Shown here one piece after another: positions 1 to 7,601 of a DNA stretch of 16,529 nt. The notes under the pieces are model-generated. The model saw only the letters and a program-made list of their open reading frames with translations. It had not been told where the DNA came from and ran no database searches. Each line of letters starts with the position of its first letter. Positions within the stretch are counted from its first letter, which is position 1. The DNA comes from Bacteroidia bacterium (GTDB lineage Bacteria > Bacteroidota > Bacteroidia > Bacteroidales > Azobacteroidaceae), in the NCBI GenBank assembly GCA_025999935.1, contig BNXY01000055.1, forward strand, positions 1-16,529. Reading direction: 5' to 3'. The translations under genes and the position numbers were made by a program.

Positions 1-72
1 AATTGCCGGGTTGCGGCTGGGAGAGTGCATTATACTGAAATACAACAACAAGGATAATGCATGTGATAATTT
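1..72. repeat. Left-edge inverted copy of 1793-1864
   Basis: Every base k from 1 to 72 is the complement of base 1865-k, so this is a perfect 72-base inverted copy of the start of the M14 carboxypeptidase gene. Pairing fails at base 73 (G against A at 1792). The match runs off the window at base 1, so its true length is unknown. It interrupts the minus-strand permease gene. Best read as a fold-back chimera at a contig end, not as biology; a genuine invertible segment is the alternative. Confidence 0.9.
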
Positions 73-251
73 GTTTCCAGCACGGTGTTTAGCCGTATAA
101 TCCGTTCACTGTCGGGAAAATGTTTATCATAACTCAATTCGTTCACTACAAATAAAATCAATAGGATGGAAGCAGCCAGCCCAATGGCTAAACCGCTAAC
201 GTTTACCCACAAGAAAAATCGGGTTCGTTTGTAAGAACTTAGAATATTCAT
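73..251 (-). CDS. FtsX/MacB-type ABC transporter permease, N-terminal fragment
   Basis: This is the first 59 or so codons of a permease reading leftwards from ATG at 251-249. The protein begins MNILSSYKRTRFFLWVNV. It then shows one hydrophobic segment (about residues 13-36, rich in G, A, L and I), followed by NELSYDKHFPDSERIIRLN. This layout of a short basic start, one membrane helix and then an LSYDxxFP..xRIxRL stretch is typical of the MacB-like periplasmic-core permeases that Bacteroidetes carry in many copies. These work with an ATPase and an adaptor in export or lipoprotein/peptide efflux. From about residue 60 onward the frame reads into the inverted copy at 1-72, so the tail YHMHYPCCCISV is not native protein. 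The rest of the gene, several hundred residues in this family, is missing. Substrate unknown. Confidence 0.7.
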
Positions 252-562
252 GCTAAAATAATTTGAAAATGCGCCAATTTGAAAATTTTCATCCTCTTGG
301 ACGTTTACTGATTTTTAGCAATAATTATGCCAAAAAGCTAATTTATTCTTATTCTTATGTTTATAAATTTGCTTATAAGCTTTATTGTAAAATTTCTTTA
401 CAACCGGCTGTATAATTTCTTTACATGTTCTTTGCCTGTAATGTTGGATTTATCCCCATCAATATATGTTTGTATTAATTAAAAAATTATTATTTTTGTT
501 ATTAAAACAAAAATTTTTATTATTTTTGCACAAAAAAATTAAAACATTCTAAAATTACGCTT
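252..562. other. Divergent AT-rich intergenic region with small repeats
   Basis: This 311-base gap separates the minus-strand permease from the plus-strand hydrolase. It holds the 11-base direct repeat AATTTGAAAAT at 260-270 and 276-286. It has a 10-base palindrome GCTTATAAGC at 371-380. The inverted repeat TTGTAAA-N5-TTTACAA lies at 385-403. The 12-base direct repeat AATTTCTTTACA occurs at 391-402 and 414-425, 23 bases apart. The plus-strand promoter candidate lies at 495-528. I found no clear promoter for the permease and no small gene or RNA. Confidence 0.6.
495..528 (+). promoter_or_regulatory. Candidate Bacteroidetes promoter for the hydrolase operon
   Basis: A -33 box TTTG (495-498) and a -7 box TATTTTTG (521-528, matching TAnnTTTG) are separated by 22 bases, slightly over the usual 19-21. 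An alternative pair is TTTG at 469-472 with TATTTTTG at 491-498, spacing 18. Transcription would begin near 535, about 30 bases before the ATG at 563. The run is very AT-rich, so a chance match is possible. Confidence 0.5.
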
Positions 563-1786
563 ATGAAAAATACGCTCAATTATATATTGTTATTAAGTTT
601 TTTTCTGTTCCATTCAGCCGTTGCTTTTTCCTGTACAACGATTATCATTTCCGGAAAAGCTACAAAAGACGGGCGACCGCTGATGTGGAAAAATTCCGAT
701 ACGGAAATCCCCGCTCACAGTTTGATTTATTCGGATGACAAAGGTTTTCCCTTGTTGGCTGTAGTAAGAAATACTTCGACCAATGATAAAACGGCGAGTG
801 CGTGGATGGGTACAAATTCCGAAGGATTTTCAATCATGAACACGCTTTCCTACAATCTTACCGAAAATCGGGAATCCTCAAGAAACGGTTCCGTGATGCG
901 TAAAGCCCTTGAAATATGTAAAACGGTATCCGATTTTCAGCATCTTCTTGATACGCTTCCCCGACCAATGAAAGTGGAAGCCAATTTCGGCGTAATTGAC
1001 GCCGAAGGAAATGCCGCTTACTTTGAAGCGTTTACCGATGGTTATCGGATGCTGGACGTCAACGACCCGGCTGTGGCGCCCAACGGTTACCTGATTTACA
1101 CCAATTTTTCATACACCGGTTTTTATGATAAAGGCGAGGGGTATATTCGTTACCAAAACGCGCAACATCAAGTGGCCAAACAATTGCCGTCCAAAGATTT
1201 TTCTCCGCAGTGGATATTTAATCATCTGGCGCGCAGTTACTATCACTCGCTTTTGGATGTTGATTTCACGAGTGAAGAGGCTTTGAATTTGTTCAAAAAT
1301 GGTTATATCCATGATTCGGACATGATACCTCGCAAATCTACCGCAAGCGCGACTGTCGTTCAAGGCGTAAAAAAAGGAGAAAACCCCGAATTGACAACGA
1401 TGTGGGTGGCTTTGGGTTATCCTCCCTGCTCAGTGGCGATTCCCGCCTGGGTAAAGGCAGGAAAAGACAATCCGTCCCTGTTGATGCGCCAACCCGGAGA
1501 ACCGGCGTCGAAAATCAGCGCGATGGTTGCCGCCTTGAAAGAAAATTTGTACGATGTACAAAGAGGACACGGACAGGAATACCTGCATTTCTCCAAAGTA
1601 TTTAACAAAGAAGGTTCGGGATATATGCAACAATTGGCGCCGGTTGAAAAAGCCGTTTTTGAAACAGTCAATCCGGCGATTGATAAATGGCGCAAGGAAG
1701 GACATGTCAATCCGGAAGAGATAAAAAGCCTTGGAAAATCCGTTTGCAGTTTGATTGAAAACGCCTGGCCTAAAAACACGAAATAA
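563..1786 (+). CDS. Exported Ntn-hydrolase, C45/C69-like amidohydrolase or dipeptidase
   Basis: This 407-residue protein is likely an N-terminal-nucleophile hydrolase that cleaves amide bonds in the periplasm or outside. It starts with a signal peptide (charged MKN, hydrophobic core to about residue 21). Next comes SCTTIII with Cys24, the expected nucleophile exposed after cleavage. GKATKDGRPLMWKNSD (31-46) resembles the strand and Asn/Asp region after the catalytic Cys in penicillin acyltransferase-like (C45) and dipeptidase A-like (C69) proteins. GTNSEGFSIMN (83-93) also fits. Because a Cys closes the signal peptide, lipoprotein processing is an alternative, but CTTI at the mature end favours Ntn chemistry. 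Its stop overlaps the next start by one base (TAATG), implying translational coupling with the carboxypeptidase. The exact substrate (peptide, acyl-amino acid or bile-salt-like amide) cannot be told. Fold fairly sure, subfamily unsure. Confidence 0.7.
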   Translation: MKNTLNYILLLSFFLFHSAVAFSCTTIIISGKATKDGRPLMWKNSDTEIPAHSLIYSDDKGFPLLAVVRNTSTNDKTASAWMGTNSEGFSIMNTLSYNLTENRESSRNGSVMRKALEICKTVSDFQHLLDTLPRPMKVEANFGVIDAEGNAAYFEAFTDGYRMLDVNDPAVAPNGYLIYTNFSYTGFYDKGEGYIRYQNAQHQVAKQLPSKDFSPQWIFNHLARSYYHSLLDVDFTSEEALNLFKNGYIHDSDMIPRKSTASATVVQGVKKGENPELTTMWVALGYPPCSVAIPAWVKAGKDNPSLLMRQPGEPASKISAMVAALKENLYDVQRGHGQEYLHFSKVFNKEGSGYMQQLAPVEKAVFETVNPAIDKWRKEGHVNPEEIKSLGKSVCSLIENAWPKNTK

Positions 1787-4365
1787 TGAAAAAAATTATC
1801 ACATGCATTATCCTTGTTGTTGTATTTCAGTATAATGCACTCTCCCAGCCGCAACCCGGCAATTATCCGCACGACATCAACTATTTTATTCCCGAAGGCA
1901 ATTATTCGTTCAATCAACAAATTCCTTTACCGAAGGCAGTACTTGGTTTTGAAATCGGGCAACAACATGCGGATTGGAACAATGTGTTGGAATATATGAA
2001 AGCATTGGATGCCGCTTCCGACAGAGTCTCCATCAAACAATTCGGACGAACCAATCAGTTCCGTCCGTTTATTCAGGTCGCCATTACTTCGGAACGAAAT
2101 CAGAAGAATTTGGAAAATATTCGTCAGGAGCATCTTGCACTAACCGATGTAAACAGTTCTAAAAAATTGGACATCAGCAAAATGCCGGTAGTGGTAAATC
2201 TGATGTACACCATTCATGGCAATGAACCTTCGGGCGTTAATTCGGCATTGGTCGTGGCATATTACCTTGCTGCTCTGCAAGGTGCGGAAATTGAAAACCT
2301 GCTTGACAACATGGTAATCGTGCTTACGCCCGGATTGAATCCGGATGGCATCAACCGTTTTGCTTCCTGGGTTAATTCGTCGCGGAGTTTTCCGGATGTG
2401 GCGGATTTGAGTTCGCGGGAATTTTCCGAACCCTGGCCCAGCAGCCGCACCAATCATTATTGGGCGGATTGCAACCGCGACTGGCTGATGGCGCAACAGG
2501 ATATAGGCCGGAATGCCCTGGAAATGTATTTTGAATGGGTGGCCAATGTGGTTTGCGATTTTCATGAACAGGGAGGGGACAGGAGCTATTATTTCAGTCC
2601 CGGACATCCGAAACGAACACATCCGAGAACGCCTCAACTCAATCAGGATTTGACAAGTAAACTGACGGCATACAGCGCCAAAGCATTAGACAAAATCGGA
2701 ACGCTCTATTATTCCAAAGAAGGTTACGACGATTATTATTACGGCAAAGGCGCCGCTTATGGCGATATACACGGTTCTGTTTCCATTCTTTACGAACAGT
2801 TGGCTTCCCGCGGGCATTTGCGGCCTACCCGCAATTTTGGCGACATGTCGTTTGCTTTTACCATCCGCAATCAGGCTTTTTCCGGTATTTCCGTCCTGCA
2901 AGGCGCTTTGGCGTTAAAGAAAGAATTGCTCGAATACCAACGGAATTATTATCAGGATATTAAAGATGAAGCCGGGAAAGATCCCATTCAGGCTTATATT
3001 TTCAACGCGCGCGGTTCGAAAGCCATTGCGTATCATTTCCTTGAAAACCTTAAACGCCACCGCATAGATGTATATCGTTTGGCGAAAAAACAAACCATTG
3101 ATGGCAAAAATTACAATCCGGACGATTCATACATTATTCCGGTCAATCAAAAATACTATTCAACGGTAAAAACCCTCATGGAAAACGTGACGGAATTTCA
3201 AGACAGTACGTTTTACGACATCTCTACCTGGACTTTTCCTCATGCCTATAATCTCCAATACGATGAATTGAAAAGCGTTTCCGGATTGTTGGGCGAAAAG
3301 ATTGAAAAACCCGAATTTCCGACCGGAAAAGTAATCGGAGGAAAAAGTACGATTGCCTACATCTTTGAAAATACACAATACTATACCCCAAAACTGATTG
3401 TGGAATTGCTGAAAAACAATCTGATTGTAAAGGTTGGAAGCAAACCGTTCACGTATCCCAACGATGGCAAACCGCTGCATTTCGGTTACGGAAGCCTATT
3501 GGTGCAAACCCGGAATCAGACTTTGAATGGAGATGAGATATACGAATTAATCAATCGTCTGGCGGTTGAATGCGGAGTAGATGTATATGCTGTTAATCAA
3601 GGATTGATGACTGATTTTGATTTGGGTTCCCCTTCCTTTACACCGATTAGTTTACCTAAAGTAGCTATAATAACAGGTTCGGGAATGGGCATCCCGGAAT
3701 CGGGGGAAGTGTGGATGATGTTGGGACAGCGTTTCCAAATGCCGCCGGTTCTGATTGACTACAATAACCTTGGAAGTACGGATTTGAATAAATACAATGT
3801 ACTCGTTATGGCGGACGGAACGCCTACCCGCGCTTTGTCGCAGGCGGTAACCGATAAAATCACGAATTGGGTGGATGGCGGCGGCATATTGGTTGCTACC
3901 GGAAGCGCTTATACATGGACTAACAAGGCGAAACTTACCGATATCAAAACGATTCCTGCGACTAAAGTTGATTCTTCGGGATATAAATCATACGCCTCGC
4001 GTTTGGGAGCCACAGCCGGAAATGCCGTTGACGGCGTTATTCTGAATTGCAGGCTCGACCCGACTCATCCGCTTGCTTACGGATATACACAGGAGAAAAT
4101 CGCCGTGTTCCGTACCGGTTCGGTGGCTTTTGAACGTGCAAAAAACGCTTATGTTTCGCCGTTGTCTTATTTGAAAACGCCTTATTTATCCGGATGTATT
4201 TCCCCTGCAAATCTGCAAAGGATAGCCGGATCTCCCGCTATCATCACAAAAGCCAACGGAAAAGGACAGGTAATCGTTTTTGCGGACGATATGAATTTCC
4301 GCATGTATTGGTACGGAACGACTAAATTATTTATGAATGCCATCCTGTTCGGACAATTATTATAA
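1786..4365 (+). CDS. Exported M14-family zinc carboxypeptidase with C-terminal GATase-like domain
   Basis: This 859-residue secreted metallopeptidase probably removes C-terminal residues from peptides. A signal peptide ends near Ser20 (NALS/QPQ). The M14 zinc site is visible: HGNE (His144, Glu147) after a hydrophobic strand, and His260 in VCDFHEQGG. The substrate-binding elements NPDG (185-188) and CNRDW (Asn230, Arg231) are also present. EQLASRG (about 347-353) sits where the catalytic Glu is expected. The M14 domain covers roughly residues 50-375. Residues about 620-740 begin with a parallel-strand pattern (PKVAIITGSGMG, then YNVLVMADG and GGGILVATGSAY) like class I glutamine-amidotransferase folds, here probably a non-catalytic accessory domain. 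The protein is much longer than a minimal M14 enzyme, as is common for Bacteroidetes versions. It is coupled to the upstream hydrolase and lies 38 bases ahead of susC. Its first 72 or so bases from 1793 are duplicated in inverted form at the left edge. Confidence 0.87.
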   Translation: MKKIITCIILVVVFQYNALSQPQPGNYPHDINYFIPEGNYSFNQQIPLPKAVLGFEIGQQHADWNNVLEYMKALDAASDRVSIKQFGRTNQFRPFIQVAITSERNQKNLENIRQEHLALTDVNSSKKLDISKMPVVVNLMYTIHGNEPSGVNSALVVAYYLAALQGAEIENLLDNMVIVLTPGLNPDGINRFASWVNSSRSFPDVADLSSREFSEPWPSSRTNHYWADCNRDWLMAQQDIGRNALEMYFEWVANVVCDFHEQGGDRSYYFSPGHPKRTHPRTPQLNQDLTSKLTAYSAKALDKIGTLYYSKEGYDDYYYGKGAAYGDIHGSVSILYEQLASRGHLRPTRNFGDMSFAFTIRNQAFSGISVLQGALALKKELLEYQRNYYQDIKDEAGKDPIQAYIFNARGSKAIAYHFLENLKRHRIDVYRLAKKQTIDGKNYNPDDSYIIPVNQKYYSTVKTLMENVTEFQDSTFYDISTWTFPHAYNLQYDELKSVSGLLGEKIEKPEFPTGKVIGGKSTIAYIFENTQYYTPKLIVELLKNNLIVKVGSKPFTYPNDGKPLHFGYGSLLVQTRNQTLNGDEIYELINRLAVECGVDVYAVNQGLMTDFDLGSPSFTPISLPKVAIITGSGMGIPESGEVWMMLGQRFQMPPVLIDYNNLGSTDLNKYNVLVMADGTPTRALSQAVTDKITNWVDGGGILVATGSAYTWTNKAKLTDIKTIPATKVDSSGYKSYASRLGATAGNAVDGVILNCRLDPTHPLAYGYTQEKIAVFRTGSVAFERAKNAYVSPLSYLKTPYLSGCISPANLQRIAGSPAIITKANGKGQVIVFADDMNFRMYWYGTTKLFMNAILFGQLL
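1793..1864. repeat. Internal arm of the left inverted repeat
   Basis: This is the in-gene copy matching bases 1-72 in reverse complement without a mismatch. It lies in the signal-peptide coding part of the carboxypeptidase, which reads through normally, so this arm is taken as the native location and the edge copy as the derived one. Confidence 0.9.
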
Positions 4366-4403
4366 AGAATTATCAATCTATTATTTAATAAAAAAAAAAG
4401 AAT

Positions 4404-7400
4404 ATGACAAAAAAACTGAACATTGTAATCTGTTGTTTGTTATTTGCTTTCATTGCGCAAGCGCAAACAAGGAAAATAACAGGAACTGTTATTTCTGCTG
4501 ACGACGGCGAACCGATTATCGGCGCATCTGTGTCTGTAAAAGGAACAAGTTTTGGCACAGCAACCAATTTTGAGGGTGTTTTCTCCTTAGATGTACCGTC
4601 GGATGCCAAATCAATCACGGTTTCTTATCTGGGGATGGAAACACAACAAGTGGAGATCGGCAATCAGTCGGTGTTTAAAATCACACTGTCTGAAGATGTG
4701 AATGAATTGGACGAAGTGATGGTAGTTGCTTACGGTGTCGCCAATAGAGGCTCATTTACCGGGTCGGCGGCAAAAATTACCAGTAGTGCTATGGAAAATC
4801 GCCCAATTACCAACCTCACGCAAGCATTGAGTGGTGCAGCTCCCGGTGTGCAGGTAGGAAATAACTCCGGGCAACCGGGTACAGGTCCTTCATTGCGTAT
4901 TCGGGGTATTAGTTCTATCAACGGTGACGATGCAAACACTCCCTTGTATGTTGTGGACGGATCTCCTTACGAAAATGCGCTTTCAAGCATTAATCCGGAA
5001 GATATCGAATCTATTACGATTTTAAAAGATGCCTCTTCTGCCGCACTTTACGGTGCGCGGGCTGCTGCGGGTGTGGTCATTATCACTACCAAAAGCGGTA
5101 AAAAAGGAAAACCGACATTCAATATCAAAGCGACACAATCGTTTACGCATGTAGGTATGGAATTTTATGATTTGATTGGACCGGAAGATTTTTATGTTAT
5201 AAACTGGGAAAAACTTCGTAATCAATATGGAATATCGCAAGGGGTGCCAATGGATATTGCTGCTAAACTGGCATCAGGTATCCAATCTGAATACCAAGCA
5301 CCCGGGAAAAACCCGGCACATTACGATTCTGTATATGATGCTTTGCGTTACAATCCTTTTAATGTAGCCAACAATGCCATCGTGGGTGAGGACGGAAAAT
5401 TTAATCCCAACGCTCAATTTATGTGGGGTGACGATATGGATTGGGTAAACAGTGTAAGGCAATTAGGTCTTCGCGAAGAATACACCATGAGTTATTCGGG
5501 CGCTAACGACAAAACGGATTATTTTGCTTCTGCCGGTTATCTGAACGAAAGAGGTTACATGAAACAATCTTATTTCAACAGAATGTCGGTGCGTGCCAAT
5601 ATCAATTCAAGAGCAAACAATTGGTTGAAAGTCGGATTAAATATGAATGGAAATATCAGCGACGGCATGAACCCAAGTGCAGGTAGTCCGTATTATTACC
5701 CACTCTATATGGCTCCCATCTATCCTTTGCATGTACACGACCAGGCTACCGGCGATTATGTGCTAAGTAGTACCGGCGAAAAATTATATGATTTCGGCGG
5801 TGGGATGTGGGGTCAACCCATCCGTCCAATCAATTCGAGCCACAACATTGCCGCCGAACTTCCGGAATATCAAGACAAATTCCGCCGTTCATTGATGTCG
5901 GGAAAAACGTATGCAGAAATTACTTTCCTCAAAGATTTCACTTTTACTACCAATTATTCGGCAGATTTAAATACATATTACAGTACCGATTATACAGCGA
6001 AAATGGAAGGGATTGCTTCTCCGGGAAGACTTACCAAACAGACTTCGCAACGTTTGACTTGGAACTTCAATCAATTATTGAAATACCAAAAGTCATTCGG
6101 CAGTCATAATGTTGACCTGCTTGCCGGTCATGAAGCCTTCAGTACCAGTATTTTCGATATGTCGGGAGAGAGGTCTCAACAAATGAGTGCCGGTATTATA
6201 GAATTAAATAATTTCTCTGAACTCAATTCTTTAGGCTCGTACACCAGAGACTACCGTACAGAAGGTTACATTTTTAGAGGTAATTACGATTACGAAGGCA
6301 AATATATCGGTTCATTCTCTTATCGTCGTGATGCCAGTTCTAAATTTTACGCAGACACCCGTTGGGGCGGATTTTGGTCGATCGGACTTGCTTGGCGGTT
6401 GGATAAAGAATCCTTCATAAAAAGTATTGATTTTATAGACCTGTTCAAACTTCGAGGTTCTTACGGACAAGTGGGTAATGATAGTGGTGTCGGCTACTAC
6501 GCTTGGCAATCGTTATATTCGTTACGCCCCAATGCCGGCGTACCGGGATATGCAATGACTTCTCTCGGTAATAGAGGATTGCAATGGGAATCAAACAATA
6601 ACTTTGACGCTGCACTTGAATTCGGATTCCTTAAACGTTACTCAGGGTCTGTTGAATTCTTCAACAAAGAGTCAAAAAACATGCTTTATGACAAACCTTT
6701 GAATCCATCCAGCGGATTTTCTCAAATATCAGAAAATGCTTTCTCGATGTACAATCGGGGAATTGAGGTTGAACTCGCCGCAGATTTATTGAGAAACCGG
6801 AACGGATTCAACTGGACTTTGCGTGCTAATGCCACCCATTATGAAAACAAAATTACTAATATGCCTGTAGAGCCTTACCGCAATGGTACCAAAAAAATTG
6901 AGGTGGGGCATTCCATTTACGATTTTTCACTTAAGCATTTTATAGGTGTCAATCCGGAAACCGGTTTGAGCATGTACACGCCCGACCCGACCCTGAATCC
7001 GGACGTTCTTGCAAACTTGCCTACCTATAATGATAAACCGTACACAACCGACATCAATCAAGCCGGTTATGAATACGGGCCCAGTGCTATACCGAAGGTT
7101 TATGGCGGTATTTCCACCACTTTGTCATACAAGGATTTAGCCCTCACTATCCAGACCAGTTACCAGTTTGGCGGAAAGATTTATGATTCGAACTATCGGA
7201 CATTGATGACTTGGTCGAGCACTACTTTCGGTTCCAATTTCCACAAAGACATACTCAATCGTTGGCAAAATCCGGGAGATATTACCAATGTGCCGAGAAT
7301 GGATGCTACAGACAAGGTTGCAACCGACCAAGCCGGAGCCAATTCCGACAGATGGTTGGTCAGCAGTAATTATTTTGAACTGACTTCCATGAATTTGAGC

Positions 7401-7589
7401 TATAGTTTACCGAAAAAATTTACAGATCGCTTGGGCTTGAAGAAACTGACCATTTATGGTACTGGGGATATGCTATACCGTTATACCGCAAAGAAAGGTT
7501 TGAATGTTCGATATAGTTATAATGGAACGGTTGGAGACGGATACCTTCCGGCAACTACTTATACTTTAGGTTTAAATTTATCTTTTTAA
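4404..7589 (+). CDS. susC: SusC/RagA-type TonB-dependent outer-membrane transporter
   Basis: This 1,061-residue protein is the barrel that imports oligomeric nutrients across the outer membrane, energised by TonB and capped by the SusD lipoprotein. A signal peptide ends at IAQA (residue 20). Residues 23-100 form the carboxypeptidase-regulatory-like beta domain (ITGTVISADDGEPIIGASV, then VSYLGMETQ). This domain sits ahead of the plug in SusC proteins. A TonB-box-like DEVMVVAYG lies at 103-111. The plug carries SLRIRGISS (163-171), YVVDGSPYE (182-190) and SAALYGARAAAGVVIITTK (212-230), hallmarks of the family. The remainder is barrel, ending in an aromatic residue (NLSF). Length is usual for the family. 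It lies 38 bases after the carboxypeptidase with no clear promoter and 12 bases before susD, so one transcript is likely. RagA, a relative, imports peptides; the neighbours suggest the same here. Confidence 0.96.
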   Translation: MTKKLNIVICCLLFAFIAQAQTRKITGTVISADDGEPIIGASVSVKGTSFGTATNFEGVFSLDVPSDAKSITVSYLGMETQQVEIGNQSVFKITLSEDVNELDEVMVVAYGVANRGSFTGSAAKITSSAMENRPITNLTQALSGAAPGVQVGNNSGQPGTGPSLRIRGISSINGDDANTPLYVVDGSPYENALSSINPEDIESITILKDASSAALYGARAAAGVVIITTKSGKKGKPTFNIKATQSFTHVGMEFYDLIGPEDFYVINWEKLRNQYGISQGVPMDIAAKLASGIQSEYQAPGKNPAHYDSVYDALRYNPFNVANNAIVGEDGKFNPNAQFMWGDDMDWVNSVRQLGLREEYTMSYSGANDKTDYFASAGYLNERGYMKQSYFNRMSVRANINSRANNWLKVGLNMNGNISDGMNPSAGSPYYYPLYMAPIYPLHVHDQATGDYVLSSTGEKLYDFGGGMWGQPIRPINSSHNIAAELPEYQDKFRRSLMSGKTYAEITFLKDFTFTTNYSADLNTYYSTDYTAKMEGIASPGRLTKQTSQRLTWNFNQLLKYQKSFGSHNVDLLAGHEAFSTSIFDMSGERSQQMSAGIIELNNFSELNSLGSYTRDYRTEGYIFRGNYDYEGKYIGSFSYRRDASSKFYADTRWGGFWSIGLAWRLDKESFIKSIDFIDLFKLRGSYGQVGNDSGVGYYAWQSLYSLRPNAGVPGYAMTSLGNRGLQWESNNNFDAALEFGFLKRYSGSVEFFNKESKNMLYDKPLNPSSGFSQISENAFSMYNRGIEVELAADLLRNRNGFNWTLRANATHYENKITNMPVEPYRNGTKKIEVGHSIYDFSLKHFIGVNPETGLSMYTPDPTLNPDVLANLPTYNDKPYTTDINQAGYEYGPSAIPKVYGGISTTLSYKDLALTIQTSYQFGGKIYDSNYRTLMTWSSTTFGSNFHKDILNRWQNPGDITNVPRMDATDKVATDQAGANSDRWLVSSNYFELTSMNLSYSLPKKFTDRLGLKKLTIYGTGDMLYRYTAKKGLNVRYSYNGTVGDGYLPATTYTLGLNLSF

Positions 7590-7601
7590 AATTATAAAAA
7601 T

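Noticed and set aside
30..251. A complete 73-residue minus-strand protein with a Cys-rich tail, as a possible small membrane peptide.
   Set aside because: The tail comes from the inverted copy at 1-72; the rest is the N-terminus of a large permease.
273..294. The reverse complement of 273-294 matches 16419-16440 at 21 of 22 bases.
   Set aside because: The match is low-complexity AT-rich sequence, and its last five bases at the right end cross the fold-back junction at 16435/16436, so it cannot be one native element there. Probably chance.
629..636. Cys24 of the Ntn-hydrolase as a lipoprotein anchor.
   Set aside because: The CTTI sequence after it fits a catalytic N-terminal Cys, and the residues before it (AFS) are a poor lipobox.
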